NCBI GenBank assembly: GCA_963705325.1 | Contig: OY970069.1 | Coordinates: forward strand, 2,790,001-2,854,000 | Source of the DNA: DATARH01 sp963705325 | Lineage (GTDB): Bacteria; Pseudomonadota; Alphaproteobacteria; ATCC43930; CGMCC-115725 | Length of the DNA: 64,000 nt | Direction of reading: 5' to 3' | Shown here: positions 1 to 9,059 of the stretch, piece after piece | Position numbering within the stretch: position 1 is the first letter of the stretch | Layout of the letters: the number at the start of each line of letters is the position of its first letter | The notes under the pieces: generated by a model | Seen by the model: only the letters and a program-made list of their open reading frames with translations | Told to the model about the DNA's origin: nothing | The model's database searches: none | Translations under genes and position numbers: made by a program

Positions 1-1092
1 GTCCGCGCCTTCGACCGCCCATTCCGGGCCGGGGTTGAGCGCGATGCCGGCGTCGGCAGCCGGCTTCACCAGCTTCATGATGTCGATCTCGGGCGGCAGC
101 TTCATCCACAGGAAAATGCCGCCCTTGGGGATCCACGGTTCGACCGCGGTGCCGAACTCGCGCTCGATCGCCTCGACCATGGTGTCGAGCTTCCCCTTTA
201 GCGTCTCGGAGAGCTCGCCGACGTGCTCGCCGAAATTCTGCGAAAAATATTCGGCGACGACCATCTGTTCCAAGGCGCCGCAGCCGCTGTCGCTGCGGCA
301 GGCGATCATCTGGCTCATGAACCGCCAATCGGCGATGCAGTAGCCGAGCCGCAGCGCCGGCGACAAGGTCTTGGAGAACGAGCCGATATGGATGACGTGC
401 TCGCGGTCGAGCGAATAGATCGCCGGCGGCGCCTTGGTGCCGCCCCAGATCAGGTCGGCATAGCACTCGTCCTCGAAGATCGGTACACCGTATTTCTTCG
501 CCACCGCGACAAGCTGCCGGCGCCGCTCGAATGGCATGATGCTCCCCGTTGGGTTCTGGATCGTCGGGATCGTGTAGATGTATTTCGGGGTGACGCCCTT
601 GCCCTTGAGGTCGGCGAGGATGTTGTCGAGCGCGTCGATCCGGATGCCATCCTCGTCTAAGGGGGCGGCGACGATCTTCTGGCCCTCGCGCTTCAGCTTA
701 TTGATCGCCCCGCCATAGGAGAATTCCTCGAGGATCACCGTGTCACCCGGCTCCAGCAGCACCGCGTTGATCAGGTCGATGCCCTGGCCCGACCCGGCGA
801 GGATCAGGATGTCGTCGGTCGAGCAGTCGATGCCGCGCAGCTTCGCCTTGGATTTCACGAACTCGCGCAGACCGAGATGCCCCTGGTTGCCCTGCGCCGC
901 GGTATACATGGCGAGCTTCGAGCCTTCCTTGCGCAGCGCGCTGGCAGCGGCCTCGATCAGCCCCTCGACCGGGATCAGGGTCGGGTCGTTGTGCCCGCCG
1001 ATGAAGTTGTATTTGGGATAGCCGGCGAAGCGCGCCGCCGGGGCTGGAAGGTTCTTGGCGAAGAGATTGGTGTAGGCGAAGCCATCGCTCAT
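1..1092 (-). CDS. PLP-dependent aminotransferase, class I/II (partial)
   Basis: This is a fold-type I pyridoxal-phosphate aminotransferase of the 2-aminoadipate/MocR-like group, which transfers an amino group between an amino acid and a 2-oxo acid in the cytoplasm. The ATG at 1092 opens 364 codons that run off the left edge. Visible active-site elements are NPTG near residue 180, EDECY near 207-211 (Asp208 binds the pyridine nitrogen) and SFSKT with the Schiff-base lysine at about 241. The C-terminal small domain is present through the GGIFLW stretch, so only the last few dozen residues are missing. It is transcribed in the same direction as rfbB, 73 bases downstream of that gene's stop. The substrate cannot be told from sequence alone. 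Confidence 0.9.
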   Translation of the reverse strand, partial: MSDGFAYTNLFAKNLPAPAARFAGYPKYNFIGGHNDPTLIPVEGLIEAAASALRKEGSKLAMYTAAQGNQGHLGLREFVKSKAKLRGIDCSTDDILILAGSGQGIDLINAVLLEPGDTVILEEFSYGGAINKLKREGQKIVAAPLDEDGIRIDALDNILADLKGKGVTPKYIYTIPTIQNPTGSIMPFERRRQLVAVAKKYGVPIFEDECYADLIWGGTKAPPAIYSLDREHVIHIGSFSKTLSPALRLGYCIADWRFMSQMIACRSDSGCGALEQMVVAEYFSQNFGEHVGELSETLKGKLDTMVEAIEREFGTAVEPWIPKGGIFLWMKLPPEIDIMKLVKPAADAGIALNPGPEWAVEGAD

Positions 1093-1165
1093 CGTGGGCG
1101 TCCCTCCAAATTCCGGGCGATCATAGGCGATTTTTGCGGCTGCGGACTTGCGACGATGCCGCGGT

Positions 1166-2257
1166 TCAGCGTTTCGCCGCCTGAGCGGGCGTGGCAGCGC
1201 CGCCAAGCCGGTCGCCGCGGTAGCGCCCGTACCAGATCGGCTCCCACCAATGCCGGTTGTCGAGGTACCAGCGCACCGTCTTGCGCAAGCCGGTGTCGAA
1301 GCTCTCGCGCGGCGCCCAGCCGAGATCGCGGCGCAGCCTCCTCGCATCGATCGCATAGCGTCGGTCGTGCGCTGGGCGGTCGGTGACAAAGGCGATGAGA
1401 TTCGCGTGTGGGCGGTGCGGCGAATTCGGCAGCATCTCGTCGAGCAACGCGCAGATCTGCCTCACCACCTCGATGTTCGTGCGCTCGCCGTCGCCGCCGA
1501 CATTGTAGCTGCTGCCCGGCTTGGCCCCGGTGAGGATGGTGTGGAGCGCGCGGGCATGGTCCTCGACATAGAGCCAATCGCGCACGTTGAGCCCCTTGCC
1601 GTAGACCGGGATCGGCTCGCCGTGCAGCGCCTTGAGGATCGCCAGCGGGATCAGCTTTTCCGGGAAGTGGTAGGGACCGTAATTGTTGGAGCAATTGCTC
1701 AGCACCACCGGCAGCCCGTAGGTCTCGTGCCAGGCGCGCACCAGATGGTCGGAGGCCGCTTTCGACGCCGCGTAAGGCGAATTCGGCTTGTAGCGGCTGG
1801 TCTCGCGGAACTTGCCGCGTGCGCCCAGCGCGCCGAACACCTCGTCGGTCGAGACGTGATGGAAGCGAAACGCCTCGGCGCTCGCCGGCGACAGCTTGCG
1901 CCAGTAGTCGAGGACCGCCTCCAGCATGGAATAAGTGCCGTCGATATTGGTGCGGATGAACTCGCCCGGCCTGTCGATCGAGCGGTCGACATGCGACTCG
2001 GCGGCGAGATGCAGCACCGCGTCGGGCATGAATTCGGCCAGCAACCGCGCCATCGCCGGGTGGTCGCAAATGTCGGCGCGGTGAAAGTTGTAGGCCGGAT
2101 GGTTTTCGATCGACTGCAGCGAGGCAAGGTTCGCCGCGTAGGTCAGCTTGTCGACATTGAGGACCGTGGCGCCGAGCTCGGCGACAAAGAGCCGACACAC
2201 CGCCGAGCCGATAAAGCCGGCGCCCCCTGTCACCAAAACCCTCACTACACGTACCAT
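1166..2257 (-). CDS. rfbB: dTDP-glucose 4,6-dehydratase
   Basis: This cytoplasmic enzyme is an extended short-chain dehydrogenase that converts dTDP-glucose to dTDP-4-keto-6-deoxyglucose, the second step of dTDP-rhamnose synthesis for surface polysaccharides. The N-terminal GGAGFIG NAD-binding loop lies at residues 11-17. STDEVFG carries the Asp/Glu pair typical of dehydratases, and YAASK carries the catalytic Tyr and Lys. At 363 residues it is family length. The other rml genes (A, C, D) are not next to it here. The start at 2257 sits ten residues before the Rossmann loop, as expected. A related epimerase is less likely because of the DE pair and the RPAHDRRYAID region near the C-terminus. 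Confidence 0.93.
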   Translation of the reverse strand: MVRVVRVLVTGGAGFIGSAVCRLFVAELGATVLNVDKLTYAANLASLQSIENHPAYNFHRADICDHPAMARLLAEFMPDAVLHLAAESHVDRSIDRPGEFIRTNIDGTYSMLEAVLDYWRKLSPASAEAFRFHHVSTDEVFGALGARGKFRETSRYKPNSPYAASKAASDHLVRAWHETYGLPVVLSNCSNNYGPYHFPEKLIPLAILKALHGEPIPVYGKGLNVRDWLYVEDHARALHTILTGAKPGSSYNVGGDGERTNIEVVRQICALLDEMLPNSPHRPHANLIAFVTDRPAHDRRYAIDARRLRRDLGWAPRESFDTGLRKTVRWYLDNRHWWEPIWYGRYRGDRLGGAATPAQAAKR

Positions 2258-2378
2258 CCCCGGCTTGGCCGCTTCGCGAAGAGCAAATTAGGCGGACACA
2301 GCCGCGACAGGCAACTACCCAGCCGGGTTGCGATCGGTGGGCTCACGATGCGCACGGTCGCCGATCTCGCGATGAGGT

Positions 2379-2723
2379 TTAGTTTCCGAGCAGCTGGGCG
2401 ATGTTGTTGAGCACGACCGCCAAGCCGACAATGACGACCAAGATTCCGGTCCAGCGAACGGTGGGCCGTGTGCCGAAATAGCCGGCTATACACGAGGCGA
2501 TGATGACTTTGGGGACCCACCACGCCGGCCCAAGCCAGCTCATGAAAACCGAGATGGCCGGATTGGCTTCCATCCCGCCGGCGGCCATAACTCTGAGAGT
2601 CGTCAGCACGTCCAACATCTCGAGTACGACGATGACCGCCCCGAGTACGAGGGCGGTTGGCGCGTTACCGACAGGTCGGCGCTCGCCGACTGGTCTTTCG
2701 GCCTTGGTCTGAAGCCGGTTCAT
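2379..2723 (-). CDS. DUF5658 family membrane protein
   Basis: A 114-residue protein with three or four hydrophobic segments: about 24-44, 60-80 and 90-112. The pattern of a membrane helix containing LDVLTT followed by GGMEANP matches the DUF5658 family, whose function is unknown. The first 20 residues are charged and probably cytoplasmic. It is divergent from the sulfatase gene at 2923. The 199-base gap between them holds a good FNR/FixK-type palindrome, so oxygen-responsive control of one or both genes is possible. The ATG at 2723 is the only reasonable start. Confidence 0.7.
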   Translation of the reverse strand: MNRLQTKAERPVGERRPVGNAPTALVLGAVIVVLEMLDVLTTLRVMAAGGMEANPAISVFMSWLGPAWWVPKVIIASCIAGYFGTRPTVRWTGILVVIVGLAVVLNNIAQLLGN

Positions 2724-2775
2724 GTCCTAGTCCCGGTCAACGGTAGCAGGGTCGGCGACCCGACGCCGCACCGCA

Positions 2776-2789
2776 TTGATTTCGATCAA
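2776..2789. promoter_or_regulatory. FNR/FixK-type binding site
   Basis: The 14-base site TTGATTTCGATCAA matches the Crp/Fnr-family consensus TTGAT-N4-ATCAA exactly. It lies between the divergent DUF5658 and sulfatase genes, 53 bases upstream of the first start and 134 bases upstream of the second. Anr, FNR and FixK use this half-site in proteobacteria. Binding is inferred from the match only. Confidence 0.5.
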
Positions 2790-2922
2790 TCGGCGATGCG
2801 TCGCCGAATAGGGCCGGGACCGCCTAGGCCGCGAATCGCCAGCGCAACCTCCGCGCGATTTTATTGGACAAGTGAAAGCCTCCTGTCGAAATTGCTGCGT
2901 ACGGTTGTAGGCAAGGGGAGGC

Positions 2923-4419
2923 ATGAGCGAACTTTGGCACGGCGCCGCCGGCTTGGTGTTGGGTGGCGCCGGCTGGCTGCTGCCGCGTTGGGTCGCTGGA
3001 GCGCGCCAGCTCGGCTGGGCCTCCTTCCTCGACGCCGCGCCGCTCGCGATCTTTGCGCTCTTAGTGACACTCGCCAGCGGCAGGCCGGTTTTCGGTGGCG
3101 CAATAGCCTTTGCCCTCGGCGGCGGTTTCGCCTTCGCCGACCGCACTGTGCGCGACACCTTGCGCGAGCCGGTCTTGTTCTCGGCGTTGAGCGAGCTGCC
3201 GCAAATCTTTACTCACCCCCACCTCTACCTGCCCTTTGCCGGCACCGGACTGGTGATCGGCGGGGCTGCGGTGGCTGCGCTGGCTGGGTTTGGCTTGTTC
3301 GTCGCCGAGCCGGTGCTTGCGGCGCCGCATCCACTGGCCGCGTTCGTGGCCTGCGGACTGGTCGTCGGGGCTCTATGGCGCACCGGCTACGAGCCGTGGC
3401 TGGGCCGCGCCGCGCGGGTGATGAACCGGTTGAACCCGGGCGGCGAGCCGTTCGCCGACGCTGCCCGGCTCGGGCCTGTGGCGATCCTTCTCGTTTACGG
3501 AGTTGTCGCTCGGGCCGAGCGGGCGGCGCGGCAGGCGCGGCTCGCGCCCCGGCCGGCGGTGATCACGTCGGCCCGGGCGCGGCCGGTGATCCTGGTGCAG
3601 TGCGAGTCATTCTTCGACGCCCGCCGCGCGCTACCGGACCTGCCTCGAGGCATCCTCTTGGGATACGATGCCGCCTGCGCCGCCGGCACCCACGGTTGCC
3701 TGGAAGTTCCGGCCTGGGGTGCGAATTCGACCCGCGCGGAATTCGCGGTGCTTAGCGGAATCGCGGAGTCGGCGCTTGGCTACGATCGCTACAACCCGTA
3801 TCACGCGCTGACGCGCGCGCCGATCTCCTCGCAGGTTTGGCGGCTGCGTGCGGCGGGCTATCGCACGCTTTGCTTGCACCCGTTCGATAGAAGCTTCTAC
3901 CGCCGCGACCTAGCGATGCCGGCGCTGGGCTTCGAGAGCTTCTTGGGCCGGGAGATGCTGGGTGGTTCTTCCTCCCCGCCTTATATGCCCGACCCCGAAC
4001 TCGCCGGGCATATCCTGCGAATTCTCGATGATACGGGACCTCGCACGTTCATCTTCGCCATCACAATGGGCAATCACGGGCCGTGGCTCCGCCAAGGTGA
4101 GGAGATGGCGTGCTATCTCGACGGTCTCGCTCAATCGAACGCCATGCTCCACACCCTCATTGAGGGTCTTGAACAGCGTCGCGCCGACGCGGTACTCGGC
4201 TTCTACGGCGACCATCTGCCGAGCCTGCCGCACGGTTTCGCGGCGCTCGGTTACGACGATTGGCGCAGCGACTACGCGGTTTGGACTCGTGGCGGCTTGC
4301 CTGCCCGGCGAGACCTTGTCGCGCACGAACTCGGCCGGCTCATCACCGATCTGGCCCTCGCCCCACGCGAGCCGGCTTTGCGCGCCGACACGGTCGGCAT
4401 AGCATCCGCCGCGGACTAG
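2923..4419 (+). CDS. LTA synthase/phosphoglycerol transferase-like sulfatase-family membrane protein
   Basis: A 498-residue protein. The first ~160 residues are hydrophobic with several membrane helices, and the rest is an alkaline-phosphatase/sulfatase fold domain facing the periplasm. VILVQCESFFD carries the metal-binding Glu in the place seen in LtaS and MdoB. NSTRAEF supplies the nucleophile Thr or Ser region. The late FYGDHLPSLP has the Asp-His metal pair. LtaS and MdoB move phosphoglycerol onto a glycolipid or glucan, so a similar decoration of a periplasmic or surface polymer is likely here. The acceptor is unknown. The start at 2923 follows a GGGGAGG ribosome site. The site TTGATTTCGATCAA lies upstream. 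Confidence 0.78.
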   Translation: MSELWHGAAGLVLGGAGWLLPRWVAGARQLGWASFLDAAPLAIFALLVTLASGRPVFGGAIAFALGGGFAFADRTVRDTLREPVLFSALSELPQIFTHPHLYLPFAGTGLVIGGAAVAALAGFGLFVAEPVLAAPHPLAAFVACGLVVGALWRTGYEPWLGRAARVMNRLNPGGEPFADAARLGPVAILLVYGVVARAERAARQARLAPRPAVITSARARPVILVQCESFFDARRALPDLPRGILLGYDAACAAGTHGCLEVPAWGANSTRAEFAVLSGIAESALGYDRYNPYHALTRAPISSQVWRLRAAGYRTLCLHPFDRSFYRRDLAMPALGFESFLGREMLGGSSSPPYMPDPELAGHILRILDDTGPRTFIFAITMGNHGPWLRQGEEMACYLDGLAQSNAMLHTLIEGLEQRRADAVLGFYGDHLPSLPHGFAALGYDDWRSDYAVWTRGGLPARRDLVAHELGRLITDLALAPREPALRADTVGIASAAD

Positions 4420-4433
4420 GGAGGATGCGCCTC

Positions 4434-5180
4434 ATGGAAATGCGGAACCGCGCCGTCATCGTCACCGGCGGCGCCTCGGGGATTGGCCGGGCGACCGCGC
4501 TATTGCTGGCGCGCGAGGGCGCGCAGGTCTTCGTCGGCGACGTCGACGAAGCCGGCGGCAACGCGGCCGCCGAAGAGGCTCGCCGCCAGGGGCACAACGC
4601 TGACTTTCTCAAGCTCGACCTCGCCGACACGGCGTCGATCGAGGTCTTCGCCGCCGCGGTTCACCAACGGGTCGGGCGCGTCGATGGGCTCGTCAACGGC
4701 GCCGGCTGGGACCGCATCCAACCGTTTATGGAGAACCCGCCCGAGATGTGGGACAGCCTCATCGCCATCAATTTGATGGGCGCGGTGCGGCTGACGCGAG
4801 CGGTGTTGCCGCCGATGATCGAAGCGCAGGCCGGGAAGATCGTCAACATCTCAAGCGACGCCGGCCGCGTCGGCAGCATGGGCGAGACCGTGTACGCCGC
4901 GGCCAAGGGCGGGCTTATCGCCTTCACCAAATCGCTGGCGCGCGAGATGGCGCGACACAAGCTCAACGTCAATTGTGTCTGCCCGGGCCCGACCGACACG
5001 CCGCTGTTCCAGCGCCAGCCCGACCGGATGAAGGAGGCGCTGACCAGGGCGATTCCATTTCGCCGCATCGCCCAACCCGAGGACATCGCTGAGGCGGTGA
5101 TGTTTTTCCTCGGCCCGCGCAGCGATTACATCACCGGCCAGGTGCTGAGCGTCAGTGGCGGATTGACGATGGTCGGATGA
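4434..5180 (+). CDS. SDR oxidoreductase, BadH-like
   Basis: A classical short-chain dehydrogenase using NAD(P). TGGASGIG near the N-terminus is the cofactor loop, NGAG follows strand 4, and YAAAKGG holds the catalytic Tyr and Lys after the serine in ISSDAG. The phrase NGAGWD and the overall pattern resemble 2-hydroxycyclohexanecarboxyl-CoA dehydrogenase (BadH) and related enzymes, but substrate is not proven. The reading frame extends upstream; the ATG at 4434 is preferred because AGGGAGG ends nine bases before it. An ATG at 4425 is also possible. It lies 14 bases after the sulfatase stop, which suggests read-through transcription. Confidence 0.85.
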   Translation: MEMRNRAVIVTGGASGIGRATALLLAREGAQVFVGDVDEAGGNAAAEEARRQGHNADFLKLDLADTASIEVFAAAVHQRVGRVDGLVNGAGWDRIQPFMENPPEMWDSLIAINLMGAVRLTRAVLPPMIEAQAGKIVNISSDAGRVGSMGETVYAAAKGGLIAFTKSLAREMARHKLNVNCVCPGPTDTPLFQRQPDRMKEALTRAIPFRRIAQPEDIAEAVMFFLGPRSDYITGQVLSVSGGLTMVG

Positions 5181-5228
5181 GTGCCGATCTTTTGAGCGGC
5201 GGCTTGTCGCCCAGGGGAGTTCGAACGA

Positions 5229-5525
5229 ATGACACGCTACGCACCGCCGGTTTTCGCGTTGGCCCTCATTGGTGTCGCCGGGATCGCCGCGGCGCAAGTT
5301 CCTAACCCCAATGAAACGCCGGACCAGAACGTCCGCCAGAGCCAGCAATACCAGCAGCTGCTTTGTAGCAATGCCGCGTTCCGCGCCAAGCGCATTGCGC
5401 AGGAATGCGGCCCGCTTCAAGGCTCGCAGTTTTACGACGGCTGCGTTGCCTCCTTCGATTGCGGCGGCAAGCAGCCGACCGGCGCTGATTGGCGTCAGGC
5501 GCCGCCTTCGCAGACCACCAAATAG
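5229..5525 (+). CDS. Small secreted protein of unknown function
   Basis: A 98-residue protein beginning with a typical signal peptide (Lys/Arg-poor start, hydrophobic core ALALIGVAGIAAA, cleavage likely after AQA or AAA). The mature part is Gln- and Asn-rich and carries four cysteines, suggesting one or two periplasmic disulfides. GGGGAG lies a few bases upstream of the ATG. It is followed 10 bases later by the DUF427 gene, so the two are probably co-transcribed. No family is recognised. Confidence 0.6.
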   Translation: MTRYAPPVFALALIGVAGIAAAQVPNPNETPDQNVRQSQQYQQLLCSNAAFRAKRIAQECGPLQGSQFYDGCVASFDCGGKQPTGADWRQAPPSQTTK

Positions 5526-5535
5526 GGAGAGGATT

Positions 5536-5916
5536 ATGGCAGCGAACCCCGCCCCAGGTTGGGAGAAAAAGCCCGAGCACCGCGTCGATCTTTTCCCCGA
5601 GAGCCGCCGTGTGCGCGTGACCTTTGCCGGTGCGGTCGTCGCCGACACGACACATGCCTTGCGTGTCGAGGAGACCGGCCACGGTCCGGTGATGTACATA
5701 CCGGCCAAGGACATGCGGCTCGATCTGATGAGGAAAACCGAGCACAGCACCTATTGCCCGTTCAAGGGCACTGCCTCCTATTGGACCCTCGATGCCGGGG
5801 GCAAGAACTCGGAAAACGCGATCTGGGGTTACGAGACGCCCTATGATGAAATGACCGGGCTCGCCGGCCACTACGCCTTCTACGACACTCGGGTCGACAA
5901 CATCGAGATCGGCTGA
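5536..5916 (+). CDS. DUF427 domain protein
   Basis: A 126-residue single-domain protein of the DUF427 family. The signature HSTYCPFKGTASYW, with its Cys-Pro-Phe-Lys-Gly core, is clear in the middle, and WGYETPYDE and YAFYDTRVD follow in the usual order. The family adopts a small beta-barrel fold and its function is unknown. The longer open frame upstream is not used: the ATG at 5536 is preceded by GGGAGAGGA and matches family length. It starts ten bases after the secreted protein and ends one base before ggt, so the three genes look like one operon. Confidence 0.88.
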   Translation: MAANPAPGWEKKPEHRVDLFPESRRVRVTFAGAVVADTTHALRVEETGHGPVMYIPAKDMRLDLMRKTEHSTYCPFKGTASYWTLDAGGKNSENAIWGYETPYDEMTGLAGHYAFYDTRVDNIEIG

Positions 5917-5917
5917 G

Positions 5918-7486
5918 ATGGATGCCTTGATGCAGAACTGGGTCGTCCGCAAGCCGGCGGTCGCCTCGCGTCGCGGCATCGTCGCCTCTCAGAACGGTGT
6001 CGCCGCCGGGGTCGGATCCGAGATCCTCGCAGCCGGGGGCACGGCGGTTGATGCCGTGGTCGCCACCGCTTTCGTGCTCGCCGTGCGCGAGCCGTGGAAC
6101 AGCGGTCTCGGCGGTATCGGCTTCATGGTCGTGCACCCGGCCGGTGGGACCCGTGCCGAGGTCGTCGATTTTGGTCCGGTCGCGCCTACGAAGCTCGATG
6201 CGGCGCTGTTTCCGCTGACCGGCGAGACCCGCACCGAGCTCTTCACCTGGCCGCAGGTGGTCGAGGACCGCAATGTCCACGGCCCGCTCTCGTTCATGAT
6301 CCCCAGCGCGGTGCGCGGCTACGAGCAGGCGGTCGAGAGGTTTGGCAGATTACCCTGGCGTGAACTGGTGGCGCCGGCCGTGGCGCTCGCCAAGGAAGGG
6401 CTGCCAGTCGATTGGTACGTGACCTTGCGGGTGGCGAACTTCGCCGCCGATCTGCGCCGCTACCAGGAGAGCCGCCGCATCTACCTTCCGGACGATTTGC
6501 CGCCGGTGGTGCCGACTAACGGGGAAGCCCCGGTGCTGCAGCTCGGCCGCCTTACCGATACTCTGGCGCGGCTCGCCGAAGCCGGTCCGCAAGATTTCTA
6601 CTGCGGCGACATTGCCACCGCAATCGCTGCCGACAGCGCGGCTGGGGGCGGGGTGCTAGCTGCGGAAGATCTGGCGGGCTGCCGTGCGCGTGTTGTGCCG
6701 TCGCTCGACATCCCCTACCGTGGCTACACGTTCCAGGCGGCGCGTGGTCTCACCGCCGCCCCGACCCTGGCCGACGTGCTTGACCGGCTAGGTGGAAAGA
6801 GCTTCGGCAAGCGGCCCGACCCGAACTATTTCGAGGCCGTCGTTGAGGCCCTGCAACAGGCCTATGCCGTGCGGCTCGAAGGACTGGGCGACACCGAACC
6901 GCCGGCCGAGAGCTGCACTACCCACATCACCGCGGTCGACCGCGAGGGCGGGGTCGCTGCGTTGACCACGACCTTGCTGTCGACCTTTGGCAGCCGTTAC
7001 GTGCTGCCGCGGACCGGCATTCTGATGAATAACGGGGTGATGTGGTTTGACCCGCGCCCCGGCCGGCCAAACTCGATCGGGCCGGCCAAGCGGGCGCTCA
7101 GCAATATGTGCCCGCTGATCGTCGCCCGCGACGGGCGGCCGCGCTTTGCGATCGGCGCCTCGGGCGGGCGCCGCATCCTCGGCGCGGTGGTGCAAATGGC
7201 GAGCTTCATCGCCGATTTCGGCATGAGCCCGGAAGAGGCGGCCCATCACCCGCGCGTCGATGTCAGCGGCGCCGACGGCGTCGCCGCCGACTGTCGTCTG
7301 CCCGAGGCAGTGATCGACCGGCTGAGCAACCGCGGCGGCGTGCGCTTGGTCGAGCACACGGTGTCGCCGCAGCAATTCGCCTGCCCGAACGCGGTGCTGC
7401 GCGGCGAGGATGGCACCAATCACGGTATCTCGGACGTGATGTCACCGTGGTCGGCGGCGGTGGCTGAGCCTGAACGCGACCGTTGA
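5918..7486 (+). CDS. ggt: Gamma-glutamyltransferase family protein
   Basis: A 522-residue member of the Ntn-hydrolase gamma-glutamyltranspeptidase family, made as a precursor that cuts itself before a threonine nucleophile. SGLGGIGF and the upstream AGGTAVDA match the large-subunit start. TTHITAVDREG, near residue 330, is the processing site with the new N-terminal Thr, and the small subunit follows with GNG-like and GASGGRRI elements. The family hydrolyses gamma-glutamyl bonds or transfers the gamma-glutamyl group. No classic signal peptide is visible, so it may be cytoplasmic and closer to acylase-type members. It sits one base after DUF427 and its stop abuts the NUDIX frame. Confidence 0.87.
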   Translation: MDALMQNWVVRKPAVASRRGIVASQNGVAAGVGSEILAAGGTAVDAVVATAFVLAVREPWNSGLGGIGFMVVHPAGGTRAEVVDFGPVAPTKLDAALFPLTGETRTELFTWPQVVEDRNVHGPLSFMIPSAVRGYEQAVERFGRLPWRELVAPAVALAKEGLPVDWYVTLRVANFAADLRRYQESRRIYLPDDLPPVVPTNGEAPVLQLGRLTDTLARLAEAGPQDFYCGDIATAIAADSAAGGGVLAAEDLAGCRARVVPSLDIPYRGYTFQAARGLTAAPTLADVLDRLGGKSFGKRPDPNYFEAVVEALQQAYAVRLEGLGDTEPPAESCTTHITAVDREGGVAALTTTLLSTFGSRYVLPRTGILMNNGVMWFDPRPGRPNSIGPAKRALSNMCPLIVARDGRPRFAIGASGGRRILGAVVQMASFIADFGMSPEEAAHHPRVDVSGADGVAADCRLPEAVIDRLSNRGGVRLVEHTVSPQQFACPNAVLRGEDGTNHGISDVMSPWSAAVAEPERDR

Positions 7487-7509
7487 CCCGCCCTTGTGGG
7501 TTTCTGCGA

Positions 7510-8187
7510 ATGAATGATGTCGCCGAACCGGCGAGGCCCGTTGCCGTTCGAGCCCGCGACGCCGCGTCGCTGATCCTGCTGCGCGGGCGGGGGCGCGACC
7601 TCGAATTGCTCGTTGGCAGGCGCCCGATGACGGTTCGTTTCATGCCCGGGGTCTACGTCTTCCCCGGTGGCGCGGTCGACGCCGAGGACGCCCGTCCGTG
7701 GCAAACCGAGACCGGCGCCGAGTGGCTGCCGCTGCGGCTGCGACGCTGCGCTCGCGCTGCGCTGCGCGAGACCTGGGAGGAGTCGGGCGTGTTCTTCGGG
7801 CATGCCGGAGCGTCTAAGGAGGCCTTGCGATCGGGCAGTCCGGCGGCTGAGGCCTATGCCGAGGCGGGAGTCACGGCAACGATCGACCGGCTCACCTATA
7901 TCGGCCGCGCGATCACCCCGGCGCGGGTGTTCCGGCGTTTCAACACGCGGTTTTTCCTCGGCGACGGCACCTTGGTCATCGGCGAGGCGCGCGCCACTGA
8001 CGAGCTCGAGGATGTGCGCTGGCACCCGATCGGCCGCCATCCGCTGGAGCCGTTTCGCGATGTCAGCCAGTTCATGCTGGCGCGGGCGATCGCGGTGTAC
8101 GAGGGCAACGAATCTTCACCCGCGCCGTTGTTCTACACCGTCGCCGGCAAGCGCCGGATCGGGGTCTGCCGCGAGGCGGTCACGTGA
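7510..8187 (+). CDS. NUDIX hydrolase
   Basis: A 225-residue NUDIX-superfamily hydrolase that would cleave a nucleoside diphosphate linked to another moiety. GGAVDAED followed by RETWEESGV forms the Nudix box, although the spacing is longer than in MutT, as in NUDT7/NUDT19-like members that act on CoA derivatives or related compounds. The hydrophobic start DAASLILLRG is the first beta strand. A TTG at 7483 in the same frame overlaps the ggt stop, but the ATG at 7510 fits the family better. It is downstream of ggt and 36 bases before the stress-protein gene. Confidence 0.85.
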   Translation: MNDVAEPARPVAVRARDAASLILLRGRGRDLELLVGRRPMTVRFMPGVYVFPGGAVDAEDARPWQTETGAEWLPLRLRRCARAALRETWEESGVFFGHAGASKEALRSGSPAAEAYAEAGVTATIDRLTYIGRAITPARVFRRFNTRFFLGDGTLVIGEARATDELEDVRWHPIGRHPLEPFRDVSQFMLARAIAVYEGNESSPAPLFYTVAGKRRIGVCREAVT

Positions 8188-8223
8188 CGGATCGAATGGC
8201 GCGAGCCGCCAAAGGAGGTCGCG

Positions 8224-9055
8224 ATGCCGGGTAAGGACATCCTCGTCGTCATCGACAATGCGGTGACGGCCGCGCGGCGCCTTGCGCCCGCGGCGGCGTT
8301 GGCCAAGCGTTTCGACGCCCGGCTCACCGGGTTTTTCGCCACCGGGCTGCCAGCCGCGACGAGCTTTGGCGATCTTGCCAGCGGCGCCCAGCTCGTCGAA
8401 GCTTTCATGGCGGCGCAGCGCGACGAAGCAGTCAAAGCCGAGGCGGCGTTCCGCCAGGAATTGGGACGGCTCCAGCTCACCGGCGACTGGATCTGCCGCG
8501 AGGCCGACATCGCCGAAAGCGTCACTTCGGTTGGCCGGCTGTTCGATCTGGTGGTGCTCGGCCAGACCGATTCCGACGCCGCTAGCCCAGCGCCGCGGGC
8601 CTTACCCGAGGAGGTGGCGCTGACTCTGGGCCGCCCGGTGCTCGTCGTGCCCTATACCGGGGAGTTCGCCGGGTTCGACCATGTGATGATCGCCTGGAAC
8701 GGCACCCGCGAGGCGGCGCGCGCTCTGTACGACGCGATGTTCATCATCGAGAAGGCCGATGCGGTGACGGTGATCGAGGTTGACGCGCCAGGCTCGCCCG
8801 GGACAGGACCGAGTTCATCTCGCCGGCGATGTGGTCGCGGCGCTGAAACGGCGCGGGGTCGACGCGACGCCGGAGTCGACCGTCACCGACGGCACGCCCG
8901 TCGCCGACATCATCCTGTCGCGCGCCGCTGACCTAACCGCCGATCTCATCGTCATGGGCGCCTACGGTCACTCGCGATTGCGCGAACTGGTGTTGGGCGG
9001 GGTCAGCCGTAGCTTCTTGCAGGAGATGACCGTCCCGGTGCTGATGTCGCATTAG
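8224..9055 (+). CDS. Universal stress protein (two UspA domains), frame broken
   Basis: Two UspA-like domains in tandem give a 276-residue protein, typical of the long alphaproteobacterial UspA family. The first domain begins DILVVIDN and ends with PVLVVPY; the second begins HVMIAWNGTREAARA and ends MGAYGHSRLRELVLGG, the ATP-binding-type signature. The frame of the first part continues only to about 8790. From about 8800 the protein continues in the next frame to the stop at 9055. The total length is one base over a multiple of three, so a single extra base between 8785 and 8815 explains it. AAGGAGG lies directly upstream of the ATG. Whether the gene is broken in the cell or misread is unresolved. 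Confidence 0.85.
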
Positions 9056-9059
9056 GCGG

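Noticed and set aside
1148..2410. Long plus-strand open frame of 420 codons opposite rfbB
   Set aside because: It is antisense to a clear rfbB gene, is Arg/His/Val-rich low-complexity text, and matches no family. High-GC genes often give such shadows.
8224..9055. Programmed frameshifting as the reason for the frame breaks
   Set aside because: The breaks share no slippery site or pseudoknot, and programmed frameshifting is not known for S9, so sequencing error is simpler.
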